A DNA stretch of 64,000 nt from an uncultured Veillonella sp. (GTDB taxonomy: Bacteria; Bacillota; Negativicutes; Veillonellales; Veillonellaceae), in assembly GCA_934202215.1 (NCBI GenBank), contig CAKPXR010000001.1, forward strand, positions 24,221-88,220, given 5' to 3'. Both the position numbers and the translations under genes were made by a program. The notes under the pieces are model-generated. The model did not search any database. It was given only the letters and a program-made list of their open reading frames with translations, and was not told where the DNA came from. How positions within the stretch are numbered: position 1 is the stretch's first letter; every line of letters begins with the position of its first letter. Shown piece by piece: positions 41,424-50,560 of this stretch.

Positions 41424-42454
41424 TGGAAGTTGTAACGAAAAGCATACATTAATTAACTCCATATGATAAGAATGCACGAAAGAATGATAAAGCCGTTCCG
41501 TTAGTAGCTAAATCGATTGAACAGTTTGGGTTTAAAGTGCCGATTGTTATTGATAGAAACAATGTGATTGTGTGTGGACATACTAGGTATAAGGCAGCAC
41601 ATGCATTAGGCATTGAGGAAGTACCTTGTATTGTTGCTGATGATCTAACCGACCAACAAATAAAAGCGTATAGGCTGGCGGATAACAAAGTGGCCGAGGT
41701 ATCAAAATGGGATAAAGGTATTTTGTCATTAGAAATGAATGAAATATTTGATTTCGATATGTCGGACTTTGGATTTGAAGTTGCTGATCCAGTAGATACA
41801 GTTGAAATAGAACTACCACAAAAGGAAAACGAACGTGAGCGGACGGCTAATGCATATAACTTGTATGATTTTGATGAAAACAGATGCACCGGGATATATG
41901 ACATACCTACACTAGACAAGGTGATACATACTCCAAAAGCGTTGATGGGGTTTAATTACTGCAAAAGTACACCGCCACAAGATGGCGTAGGGGTTCATTT
42001 CTTTCTTGATGATTATCAATTTGAACGAGTATGGAATAGTCCAGAAGATTACTGTACCATGCTTGCAGATTATGATTGTGTATTAACGCCTGATTTTAGT
42101 TTATATACAAACATGCCAATAGCTATGATGATATGGAACACATACAGAAGTCGCTTAATCGGTCAAATGATGCAGGATTATGGGTGTACTGTTATCCCTA
42201 CTGTGTCATGGGCTGGTGCTGATAGCTATGATTTCGCATTTGATGGACTACCAACAGGCGGAACAATAGCGGTATCAACTATAGGCGTTAAAAGAAACAA
42301 AGATGCATTTGATATATGGGTAAAAGGCATGGACGAATGCATGAAAGTTGTTAAACCGCATAACGTAATCGTATATGGCGGTGATATTGGGTATACATTT
42401 GATTGCGATGTAACATATATCAGCAATGCAGTAACTGACAAAATGAAAGGGTGA
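41423..42454 (+). pseudogene. ParB-like nuclease domain fused to DUF4417, with a premature stop
   Basis: From ATG 41423 the frame reads a normal ParB-like start (MEVVTKSIH), hits TAA at 41450-41452, then goes on in the same frame with LTPYDKNARKNDKAVPLVAKS, VCGHTRYKAAHALG and IKAYRLADNKV. The second part (about residues 170-340 of the full frame) matches DUF4417 (FNYCKSTPPQDGVGVHFFLD, CVLTPDFSLY). The TAA stands where Glu (GAA) would fit. Restart is possible only at a GTG (41537) inside the ParB domain with no good ribosome site. Either the gene is dead in this lysogen or this is a sequence error. Confidence 0.8.
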
Positions 42455-42458
42455 GTAC

Positions 42459-43049
42459 ATGGGCGGTAGAGGTGCATCGTTTGGCGGTGGCACTCATAGC
42501 GTGTTTTACAAACGTGATAACGGCAGAGTGTATGAAATAGCTAGTGCATCAGAAAAAAATATGCGTAAGTTTGGATTAAATCCAAAAGAATACATGTGGA
42601 GTAAATCGCTTATACGTGAATTAAACGGCAAATGGGAAGGCTCGTTAAATGATAAATCTGTGTTTATGTTTGGTAAACGCATAAGTGCAAAACAAGCTGG
42701 TGTTATGGCTAAAAGAGCAGTAAGCCCAGAACAACGTATAAGAAACAACGAATTAAAACAAAGATTGACCGCAAAACGAAATGGAACGGCTTACACGTTT
42801 AAACATGATGATAGGGCTCAAGGTAAACGAGGAAGAACTAAATTATCGGTTAGTAAACGTAGTGATAGTTTAGCCATCGCATATGACAATGCAAAGCATG
42901 CTAAGAGGGAAATAAATGCAGATATTGGCTTTAACCAACGTTTTACAGGTAAAAAAGCAAGCAACAGACAACTATCTGAATTAAATAAAATTGATAGAAA
43001 ATTAAAAGGAATTCAACTAGAAGCTAAAAAATACGGAATTAAATTATAA
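42459..43049 (+). CDS. basic phage protein with GGRGA start
   Basis: A 196-residue, strongly basic protein starting MGGRGASFGGGTHS. Similar starts are common in phage proteins beside DUF4417 or minor head genes. The rest is Lys/Arg-rich and helical. It lies 4 bases after the ParB/DUF4417 gene. A nucleic-acid-binding or structural role is possible. Confidence 0.55.
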   Translation: MGGRGASFGGGTHSVFYKRDNGRVYEIASASEKNMRKFGLNPKEYMWSKSLIRELNGKWEGSLNDKSVFMFGKRISAKQAGVMAKRAVSPEQRIRNNELKQRLTAKRNGTAYTFKHDDRAQGKRGRTKLSVSKRSDSLAIAYDNAKHAKREINADIGFNQRFTGKKASNRQLSELNKIDRKLKGIQLEAKKYGIKL

Positions 43050-43073
43050 ACAGTGATTTAACAGCGAAAGGAA

Positions 43074-44660
43074 GTGAGCAAAGTTAGACGATTAGACAAC
43101 TTAAAAGGCATAGACAAAATGTCTAAAGAAGAACGCAGTGAATTTTGCTCACGAGGTGGAATAGCTAGCGGAAAGAAACGGCGAGAGAAACGCACATGGA
43201 AGGAAATAACCAATACATTACTTGATACACCATTAAAAGATGGCCAAGTAGACGAGAAAATAAAGAGCCTTGCAAGTGCTAAGGGGTTAAATATAACGGC
43301 ACAGACGGCCATTGTACTAAAACAGGTAGTAAATGCAATCAATGGGGATAATAAGGCGGCAGAATTCGTATTGAATGTATCTGGAGGACTTACAGAAAAT
43401 GAAGAGCCAACACAGGATACATTTAAGCGTGTTGATTTAACGGAGGTTATTATTCCACATTACGATGTGGTAAGTGCCGATATTAAACGGCACAGACACA
43501 CGCATTACTGGTTAACTGGTGGCCGTGGTAGTACTAAATCGTCATTTGTTGGTATTGAAGTGGTTGATATATTGATGAGTAACAAGGATTGCCATGCGGT
43601 TGTCTTACGTAAGGTAGGGCAGACATTGAAAAACTCCGTATACGCTCAAATAGAGTGGTGTATTGAGAAATTGGGTGTATCTGATAAGTTTACGTTCAAG
43701 AAATCACCACTTGAGATTATCTATAATCCAACAGGGCAACGGATATTATTCCTTGGTGTTGATGATCATCAAAAAGTAAAATCAATTAAATTACCATTTG
43801 GGTATGTCGGTATAGTATGGTTTGAAGAACTTGACCAATTTGCCGGCATGAACGAAATACGAAATATAAACCAGTCCTTATTACGTGGTGGTGATAAGTA
43901 CTGGTGTTTTTATTCGTTTAACCCGCCTAAGAGCCGTGATAATTGGGTGAACGTAGAACAATTAACAGATGATGCAGATAGAATGGTAGTCAAAAGTGAT
44001 TACACTATGGTTCCTGTGGAGTGGCTAGGGCAACAATTCATCAATGAGGCTGAAAAATTAAAAGAGGCACGGCCTGACCTGTACGCACATGAATATATGG
44101 GCGAAGTAACAGGCATAGGCGGCGATGTATTCCATAACGTTGAAGAATTAGACATCACAGATGAAATCATAGATACATTTGATAATGTATTCCACGGCAT
44201 CGACTTTGGTTTTGCGACTGATCCGTTTGTGTATATGAAAATGAACTATGACGTAAAGCACGATACTATTTATATCTATGATGAAGTATACGGGACTAAA
44301 TTAACCAATAAGAAAGCCGTTACACTCATTAAGGATAAAGTAGGCGATAGGCCTGTATATTGTGATAGTGCTGAACCTAAATCTATAGCAGAATTCACAG
44401 AATTAGGTATAAGAGCCTATCCAGTACGTAAAGGGCCAGATAGCCGTGATTTTAGTATCAAATGGCTATCAGATAGGGCGAAGATTTACATTGATAAAAA
44501 GCGTTGCCCTAATGCGTATCGTGAGTTTATGTCTTATGAATTCGCACAGGATAAAGATGGTAATTTTATTTCTAGCTATCCTAAACATAATGACCATACC
44601 ATTGATGCGGTGCGTTATGGTTTGCGTGAAATTATGGATGGTGCAAGATTTAGCTGGTAA
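43074..44660 (+). CDS. terminase: large subunit with small-subunit-like N-terminal region
   Basis: A 528-residue protein. The first ~105 residues (SKEERSEFCSRGGIASGKKRREKRTWKEI, AAEFVLNVSGG) resemble phage small-terminase or DNA-binding domains. The rest is a TerL: Walker A-like TGGRGSTKSS near residue 147, Walker B VWFEELDQF near residue 253, and a nuclease domain (GIDFGFATDP, CDSAEPKSIAEF, HNDHTIDAVRYG). No separate small subunit is visible upstream. The GTG start has its ribosome site very close; ATG 43119 is an alternative. Confidence 0.87.
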   Translation: MSKVRRLDNLKGIDKMSKEERSEFCSRGGIASGKKRREKRTWKEITNTLLDTPLKDGQVDEKIKSLASAKGLNITAQTAIVLKQVVNAINGDNKAAEFVLNVSGGLTENEEPTQDTFKRVDLTEVIIPHYDVVSADIKRHRHTHYWLTGGRGSTKSSFVGIEVVDILMSNKDCHAVVLRKVGQTLKNSVYAQIEWCIEKLGVSDKFTFKKSPLEIIYNPTGQRILFLGVDDHQKVKSIKLPFGYVGIVWFEELDQFAGMNEIRNINQSLLRGGDKYWCFYSFNPPKSRDNWVNVEQLTDDADRMVVKSDYTMVPVEWLGQQFINEAEKLKEARPDLYAHEYMGEVTGIGGDVFHNVEELDITDEIIDTFDNVFHGIDFGFATDPFVYMKMNYDVKHDTIYIYDEVYGTKLTNKKAVTLIKDKVGDRPVYCDSAEPKSIAEFTELGIRAYPVRKGPDSRDFSIKWLSDRAKIYIDKKRCPNAYREFMSYEFAQDKDGNFISSYPKHNDHTIDAVRYGLREIMDGARFSW

Positions 44661-44669
44661 GGGGGTACA

Positions 44670-46088
44670 ATGCTAACAACTAATGAAATGTGGCAAGCAA
44701 TCATAGAGGGGAATAGTGGCATCTCCGAACGTGAATTCTTGCAAAGTGAAATACGAAAATTTTTAAGTAGTAAAGATAGAAAAGACATGTTAACCGGTAG
44801 GCGATACTATGAGGGCAAACATGATGTTCTAAACAAAAAGCGGACTACTATCATCGAAGATGGAACGTTGATGGAGTTGCAAAATCTACCAAACAATAAA
44901 ATCGTTGATAACAAAATTGATGATTTGGTAGACCAAAAAGTCAATTACATGCTAGGTAAACCGCTTGAAATTAAGACGGAAGATGACCGCATTACTGATA
45001 TATTTAATCGTAAATTCCAACGTACGTTATTGAATGTATGCAGTGATTCGCAGATAGCTGGTAAAGGGTACTTGTATCCATATATTGATGCGAATGGTGA
45101 TATTGCTTTTAAAAGGTTGAAACCTGAAAACATTCTTCCATTTTGGAGAGATGATGATCATACACAGTTAGATGCATTTGTGTATATGTACGATATGGAA
45201 GTGTATGATCCGCTAGGTACTAATCAGACAGTAACCTTTGTAGAGTTTTATGCAAAGGATAAGGTAAAGTATTATATCTATCAAAATCAAAACTTATACA
45301 TCAATCAAGAGAAGGATGAACAACGCTATATTAACGCTGGTAACGTGTTCTATGATTGGGGTCAAGTACCTTTAATTTGTTTTAAAGGCAATCATACGGA
45401 ACAGCCTATTATTAATCGTGTTAAGTGCTTACAAGATGCATTAAATGATATGTATTCGATGTTAGCTGATAACATGATGGAAGATAGTCGAAATACCATT
45501 CTGATATTGAAAAACTATGACGGCACGGATTTGGCAGACTTTAGACAAAAGCTAGCACAATATGGAGCCGTTAAGATTAATACTGTAAATGGTGATGGTG
45601 GTGTTGAGGCTTTACACATTGAAGTGAATACGGCTAACTATCAATTTATTATCCATGCATTGAAAACGGCAATTATAGAAAATGGCCGTGGATTTGATGC
45701 AAAAGATGATAGAATGGCTAACAACCCTAATCAGATGAACATCATGAGTATGTACTCTGATATTGATTTGGATAGTAATCAACTTGAAGTAGAATTCCAA
45801 GCATCATTTGAGAAGATGCTAGAGTTTATCGGACAGTACTATAACATTTTAGGTAGTAACGCACTTGATGATGTGGAATTTATATTCAATAAACTCACAC
45901 CAGTCAATGAAAGTGAAATCATCAATAATTGCCGTAATAGTGTAGGCATCATCTCCAACGAAACAATCGTATCTAATCATCCATGGACTACCGATACTAA
46001 CGAGGAGTTAGAACGATTAAAGAAGGAACAGGCTGAATTAATTCCTGACTTTGTAATTCCTAATGGTGGTGAGGAACATGGCGAATGA
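44670..46088 (+). CDS. phage portal protein (SPP1 Gp6 type)
   Basis: A 472-residue protein with the SPP1-family portal pattern: DMLTGRRYYEGKHDVLNKKR near residue 37, NNKIVDNKIDDLVDQKVNYMLGKP near residue 74, and a C-terminal helical domain ending NGGEEHGE. It forms the dodecameric ring at one capsid vertex through which the terminase pumps DNA. It overlaps the next start by 11 bases. Confidence 0.9.
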   Translation: MLTTNEMWQAIIEGNSGISEREFLQSEIRKFLSSKDRKDMLTGRRYYEGKHDVLNKKRTTIIEDGTLMELQNLPNNKIVDNKIDDLVDQKVNYMLGKPLEIKTEDDRITDIFNRKFQRTLLNVCSDSQIAGKGYLYPYIDANGDIAFKRLKPENILPFWRDDDHTQLDAFVYMYDMEVYDPLGTNQTVTFVEFYAKDKVKYYIYQNQNLYINQEKDEQRYINAGNVFYDWGQVPLICFKGNHTEQPIINRVKCLQDALNDMYSMLADNMMEDSRNTILILKNYDGTDLADFRQKLAQYGAVKINTVNGDGGVEALHIEVNTANYQFIIHALKTAIIENGRGFDAKDDRMANNPNQMNIMSMYSDIDLDSNQLEVEFQASFEKMLEFIGQYYNILGSNALDDVEFIFNKLTPVNESEIINNCRNSVGIISNETIVSNHPWTTDTNEELERLKKEQAELIPDFVIPNGGEEHGE

Positions 46089-47103
46089 TTACTGGCAAAA
46101 TCGATATGAACGCATCCTAGACGAATCATTTCAAAAGGCAACGCTAACAGATGAGGAAATCAAACAGCAGTATGCACGAGCGTTACGGCGAATAGAAAAG
46201 GCTATTAATGATTGGTATCGAAGATTTGCCAATGAAAACGGCATTACATTACAAGAAGCACGAAAGCTATTAGATAAGTACGAAATGAAAGCCTTTAAAA
46301 TGGACTTGAAAGAGTTTGAAAAAGAGGCGAAACAATTAGGAATGTCTAAGGAACATCAACAAATGCTATCTAATGCATCGATACGTGAGCGGTTAAGCCG
46401 TGAGCAAATGCTGTATATCAATATGGTTCATGAAATAGAAGTCATGGCACATAGTCAAAATGTATCTGTTAAAAATATGCTAGATGATGTATATAGATCA
46501 TCAGTATATAAGAGTGCATATACGGCACAAACGCAACGAGGTACGTACTCAATGATTAATAGCATTGATAGTAAGCGTGTGGATAGCGTTATAAATAGCC
46601 AATGGGCTAACGATGGTCAAGATTTCAGCAGTCGCATATGGAATGACAAAGTCAAGCTAGTAGCTAACTTACAGAATGATTTCACGCAAGCGTTGATGAT
46701 AGGTCAAGGTGCTGATACTATGGCGGATAACCTAAGCAAGCGAATGAAAACATCGTATAGCAACGCTAGACGGCTAGTAGAAACAGAAACCGCACGAGTA
46801 CATGAACAGGGTTTTCTTGATAGCATGGCAGAACTCGATGTTGATAAGTTGGAGATACTAGCCACGCTAGATAGTCATACATCACCTATTTGTAGGCGAA
46901 TGGATAGAAAGATTGTTAGGCGTGTGGATGCTAAACCTGGCATCACTGTTCCGCCTTTCCATTGTTATTGCCGTTCTACTACTATCCCCTACATAGAGGG
47001 GCTAGAGGGTGAAACACGAACAGGCAGAAATAAAGATGATATGAGTACCGATTATGATGGTGCTATATCATATGAAGAATGGGAAAAACAATATATTAGT
47101 TAA
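46078..47103 (+). CDS. minor head protein (phage Mu gpF/SPP1 Gp7 type)
   Basis: A 341-residue protein. The helical N-terminal half has RALRRIEKAINDWYRRFANENG. The C-terminal head-morphogenesis domain has LVETETARVHEQGFLDSM, DSHTSPICRRMDRKI and PPFHCYCRSTTIPY with conserved Cys and His. ATG 46078 with GTGAGGAA is preferred to the longer frame from 46063. Confidence 0.85.
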   Translation: MANDYWQNRYERILDESFQKATLTDEEIKQQYARALRRIEKAINDWYRRFANENGITLQEARKLLDKYEMKAFKMDLKEFEKEAKQLGMSKEHQQMLSNASIRERLSREQMLYINMVHEIEVMAHSQNVSVKNMLDDVYRSSVYKSAYTAQTQRGTYSMINSIDSKRVDSVINSQWANDGQDFSSRIWNDKVKLVANLQNDFTQALMIGQGADTMADNLSKRMKTSYSNARRLVETETARVHEQGFLDSMAELDVDKLEILATLDSHTSPICRRMDRKIVRRVDAKPGITVPPFHCYCRSTTIPYIEGLEGETRTGRNKDDMSTDYDGAISYEEWEKQYIS

Positions 47104-47113
47104 TAAGCAACTT

Positions 47114-47142
47114 AACGGCTGATTTTTTAATTGCCGTTTTAG
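47114..47142 (+). terminator. weak hairpin before the scaffold gene
   Basis: AACGGC (47114-47119) pairs with GCCGTT (47133-47138) and is followed by TT. Its loop is long (13 bases). It may lower read-through from packaging genes to head genes. A second small hairpin (GTGAG/CTCAC near 47176) follows before the scaffold start. Confidence 0.4.
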
Positions 47143-47231
47143 TATTGTTAGGCGTAAAACAACAAGACCGTAATTGTGAGGTGTGGCTCACGAAAATAAA
47201 GCGAAATGGGTATTTTTATAAGGGGGTCAAT

Positions 47232-47840
47232 ATGACTAAAGACGAATTATTGAAATTAGGTTTGAGTGAAGAGGTAGCTGACAAAGTGGTGGAAGATTAC
47301 GGCAAAAATTACGTATCAAAAGACCAATTTAATGCGAAAAATGACAAACTCAAATCCGTAGAGGGGGAATTATCAAAAGTACGTGGTGAAATTGATAACC
47401 TACAAAAAGCCAATGCTGATAATGACGAATTGAAAAAGCAAATCGATGCATTGAAAGCCGATTCAGACAAAAGAACCGCTGAATATGAGGCGAAAATCAA
47501 AGGCATGGAAATTGACAACATCGTTAATAATGCATTGAGTGGTGTCAAAGCTAAGAATAATAAGGCTGTGCGTGCATTGCTAGACTTAACAGATGCAAAG
47601 GTAAAAGATGGCGAAATTAAAGGGTTGAAAGAGCAACTTGATGCGGTTGTCAAAGAAAACCCTTTCTTATTTGGCGATAATACAAAACCATCTGGCACAC
47701 CGGCTGGGAACGAAGGCGGTAAAGGTACACCCCAAGTGATCACTGCAAAAGATTTTATGAAAATGTCTTATGCAGACCGCACGAAACTATATGAAGAAAA
47801 TCAAGATTTATACAATCAATTATCAAGAGGAGATAACTAA
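47232..47840 (+). CDS. phage scaffolding protein (Gp20 type)
   Basis: A 202-residue, coiled-coil, highly charged protein (FNAKNDKLKSVEGELSKVRGEIDNLQ). The N-terminus MTKDELLKLGLSEEVADKVV matches Firmicutes minor structural/scaffold GP20. AAGGGGG precedes ATG 47232; the longer frame to 47145 is not needed. Its stop overlaps the capsid gene start (TAATGG). Confidence 0.85.
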   Translation: MTKDELLKLGLSEEVADKVVEDYGKNYVSKDQFNAKNDKLKSVEGELSKVRGEIDNLQKANADNDELKKQIDALKADSDKRTAEYEAKIKGMEIDNIVNNALSGVKAKNNKAVRALLDLTDAKVKDGEIKGLKEQLDAVVKENPFLFGDNTKPSGTPAGNEGGKGTPQVITAKDFMKMSYADRTKLYEENQDLYNQLSRGDN

Positions 47841-48688
47841 TGGCTAACGAAACAAAACTCGCTAACGTAATTAATCCACAAGTCATGCAAGATATGATTT
47901 CTGCTGGCTTGCCTAAAGCAATTAAATTCACACAATTCGCAACTGTAAATGACAAATTAAAAGGCATTCCTGGTGATACTGTTACCATTCCAGCATGGGC
48001 ATATATCGGTGCTGCAGAAGATGTGGCCGAAGGTGTGGAAGTAACAACTGCAGTAATGACTGCATCCACTAAACAAGTAAAAATTAAAACTGCTGGTAAA
48101 GCTATCACATTAACTGATGAAGCTGTATTAAGTGGTTTTGGTGACCCAATTGGTCAAGCTACACATCAATTATCCTTGTCTATTGCTGACAAAATCGACA
48201 ATGATGTGTTGGCAGCATTAGGCACTACAACACTTGCATATACAGATGCTAAAGCAATTTCTTATAAAGGTATCGTAGCTGCAGTAGATAAATTGAATGA
48301 AGAAACTGCAACTGAAAAAGTATTGTTTATTGCACCTTCTCAATTAACTGTACTCCGCCAAGATGATGACTTTATTTCTAAAGACAAATACGGTAATGAT
48401 GTAATGATGAATGGTGAAATCGGCATGATTGCCGGTTGCCGTGTTGTAACTTCTCGTAAAATCGTAGATACTGGCACAACTATTGATAACTTCATCGTAT
48501 GCTTAACGCCAGAAACAGAAGATGGCACTCCAGCATTACCAGCTGTATCTATTTACACAAAACGTGATGCAAATCTTGAAACAGAACGTCATGCAAAAGC
48601 ACGTAGTACTGATATTGTAGTATCTGCATATTATGCAGTTGGGTTGACTAACGAATCTAAAGTTGTAAAAGCAACTTTCAAAAAATAG
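47840..48688 (+). CDS. major capsid protein (N4-gp56 family)
   Basis: A 282-residue HK97-fold coat protein of the N4-gp56 type. Landmarks are NVINPQVMQDMISAGLPKAIKF near residue 9, GDTVTIPAWAYIGAAEDVAEG near residue 44 and KQVKIKTAGKAITLTDEA near residue 76, ending ESKVVKATFKK. It follows the scaffold gene with a one-base overlap, as expected for strong coordinated expression. Confidence 0.9.
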   Translation: MANETKLANVINPQVMQDMISAGLPKAIKFTQFATVNDKLKGIPGDTVTIPAWAYIGAAEDVAEGVEVTTAVMTASTKQVKIKTAGKAITLTDEAVLSGFGDPIGQATHQLSLSIADKIDNDVLAALGTTTLAYTDAKAISYKGIVAAVDKLNEETATEKVLFIAPSQLTVLRQDDDFISKDKYGNDVMMNGEIGMIAGCRVVTSRKIVDTGTTIDNFIVCLTPETEDGTPALPAVSIYTKRDANLETERHAKARSTDIVVSAYYAVGLTNESKVVKATFKK

Positions 48689-48716
48689 TTGACAGTTGGT
48701 AGATGAGGAGAAAAGA

Positions 48717-49082
48717 ATGTTAGAAAAAATTCTAGATCTAATTCTAACCATAACAAAAAAGGATGTTAGTGTTGATGCTAACATCCTTAACTACCTTATT
48801 AACGCTGAGACCCAACGAGTATTAAATATTATTAATTGTAAAACGCTACCGGCTGAACTCGAACACGTAATAGTGCATCGGGTAGTCGGAGTGTATTTGC
48901 AGACCAATATTGTTGCGTTAGTTGGTGTTGAAAACTTAGACGTGCCTACACAGATTAAAATGGGTGACACTCAAGTAAGTTTTAGCAGCCAAAGTGCAGA
49001 GGATAGATTGAAAGAAATGGCTCAAATATTCGCAAATTATGGAGAGGGTGAGTTGACATGCTTCCGACGGCTGAAATGGTAG
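48717..49082 (+). CDS. head-tail connector protein (gp6-like)
   Basis: A 121-residue helical protein located right after the coat gene. Pattern LEKILDLILTITKKD, then YLINAETQRVLNIINCKTLP, then VHRVVGVYL, fits the phage gp6-like connector fold. GAGGAGAAAAG precedes ATG 48717. It overlaps the next gene by 25 bases. Confidence 0.7.
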   Translation: MLEKILDLILTITKKDVSVDANILNYLINAETQRVLNIINCKTLPAELEHVIVHRVVGVYLQTNIVALVGVENLDVPTQIKMGDTQVSFSSQSAEDRLKEMAQIFANYGEGELTCFRRLKW

Positions 49083-49429
49083 AGAAGTACACAAAGCAAA
49101 TCGAGAAACTTTACGATTGTGAGTGTACGATTGAAACCGAAATCGACCAAATGGACGAAGAAACAGGGATAATGGCAAAATCAACAAAAATTGATGGCCC
49201 TTATCCTTGCAGATTGTCATATAAAACATCGAATATTGCCAATGTGGCTGAAATACCCAAATTTACGCAGTATACGAGCCTTTTCTGTTCGCCTAGTGTA
49301 ATCATACCAAAAGGCTCACGAATAGCCGTTACAGGGCGAAATACGAAGCAACTTTTTCGCAGTGCCTCGATTTCGGCACGATATGACACACATCAAGAGG
49401 TGCAACTCGAAAATTTAGAGGTGCATTGA
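49058..49429 (+). CDS. head closure protein (tentative)
   Basis: A 123-residue strand-rich protein (KLYDCECTIETEIDQMDEETG, PYPCRLSYKT, FCSPSVIIPKGSRIAVTGRN). Position between the gp6-like connector and the gp10-like protein, and its size, fit a head-closure/Hcp protein. Confidence 0.65.
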   Translation: MLPTAEMVEKYTKQIEKLYDCECTIETEIDQMDEETGIMAKSTKIDGPYPCRLSYKTSNIANVAEIPKFTQYTSLFCSPSVIIPKGSRIAVTGRNTKQLFRSASISARYDTHQEVQLENLEVH

Positions 49430-49430
49430 C

Positions 49431-49949
49431 ATGGGTGTTGAATTTGATATGGACGAATTTGCTGAATTTAATCGTAGTTTGGTTAAACTGAGCCAGTCAG
49501 GCAGTCTTCAGAACTTCAACAAGCAAGTTGTGAAAGAAATGGCCAATGTGTATGTTCGTGAAGCTAAATTGAACACACCAGTGGGCAAACGATCGGTTAA
49601 ATTCATGCAAAACGGCAAAGTACAAACAAAGTACTTTGATAGTGAGCATACCCGCCAATCGTGGAGTGTTGGTAGATATCGACTGAACGAAAGAACTGGA
49701 CGGATTAGGGTGTTTAATACGTCCTCTTACGCCTCGTTCCTTAATGACGGCCATCGGCAAGAAGTTGGGAGATTTCTTCCGTGGATAGGCCAATCTAAAG
49801 GCGGAGTTATGCAAGGCGGTAGACTGAAAAAGCCTTGGGTAGACGGTGCGTATATGCAAGAAAAAGCTGAAAAGGCACTCAGTAAAAACGCTAAACGTAT
49901 TATGGAAATTACATTAAAGAAATGGATTGAAAAGCATGGTGGATTCTGA
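49431..49949 (+). CDS. HK97 gp10-like head-tail joining protein
   Basis: A 172-residue protein starting MGVEFDMDEFAEFNRSLVKL, with EMANVYVREAKLNTPVGKRS near residue 38, TRQSWSVGRY and the C-terminal ISTLKKWIEKH-like helix. This is the HK97 gp10 family pattern. One base separates it from the previous stop. Confidence 0.82.
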   Translation: MGVEFDMDEFAEFNRSLVKLSQSGSLQNFNKQVVKEMANVYVREAKLNTPVGKRSVKFMQNGKVQTKYFDSEHTRQSWSVGRYRLNERTGRIRVFNTSSYASFLNDGHRQEVGRFLPWIGQSKGGVMQGGRLKKPWVDGAYMQEKAEKALSKNAKRIMEITLKKWIEKHGGF

Positions 49950-50373
49950 TGTATTAACAGCTGTATCTAAAGCCGTACATACGGCACTCAACGTGCCTAT
50001 ATACCTAGAGTTCAAGGAAAATAATATGACATTCCCCTGTGCATACATTAAGGTGATTGAACCTAGTATGGGCAGACATGTGGGTGATCTTTATAACACT
50101 TCTTTGGATTTAGACATCATGTATTACGCCAATAATCTTGATGTGGTTACTGATACGCGAAAACTCATTGATATTCCTAGTGCGCTGTATCAACTGCTTG
50201 AATTTGTACAAGTTGGGGAACGTACAATTATGGGTACTGGTATGAAGTACAAGATTTCAGATGGCGTGCTGCACTTCTTCGTTACGTATGAAAACATACT
50301 ACGGAAAGTGGCTAAACCTATCGAGCGGATGAAGCACATGGAATTAACAGAAAGGGTAAAAGATGGCAGATGA
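49936..50373 (+). CDS. tail terminator-like protein (DUF6838 type, tentative)
   Basis: A 145-residue protein (SDVLTAVSKAVHTALNVPIY, FPCAYIKVIEP, DIMYYANNLDVVTD). Size and position before the sheath gene fit the tail completion/terminator protein of contractile phages. The start could be ATG 49936 or GTG 49939. It overlaps the gp10-like gene. Confidence 0.65.
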   Translation: MVDSDVLTAVSKAVHTALNVPIYLEFKENNMTFPCAYIKVIEPSMGRHVGDLYNTSLDLDIMYYANNLDVVTDTRKLIDIPSALYQLLEFVQVGERTIMGTGMKYKISDGVLHFFVTYENILRKVAKPIERMKHMELTERVKDGR

Positions 50374-50554
50374 AAAAGAAACAGTCGAGGTAACGACTGA
50401 ACAACAATTTGATGCTTACACTATCATTGCATCTGACAAATACAGACGGTATCGTGATTTACTCACATGCCTTCTCAATGAAGATGAAATGTATACGGAA
50501 AGCGATATTGATAGAATTTTAAATCAGGCATTAGCAACGCCTGTGAAAGGTTAG
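50363..50554 (+). CDS. small protein before the tail sheath, unknown
   Basis: A 63-residue protein (TVEVTTEQQFDAYTIIASDK, LLTCLLNEDEMYTESDIDRI) overlapping the previous gene and ending 6 bases before the sheath gene. Similar short proteins occur here in PBSX-like phages; role unknown. Confidence 0.6.
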   Translation: MADEKETVEVTTEQQFDAYTIIASDKYRRYRDLLTCLLNEDEMYTESDIDRILNQALATPVKG

Positions 50555-50560
50555 TGAAAT

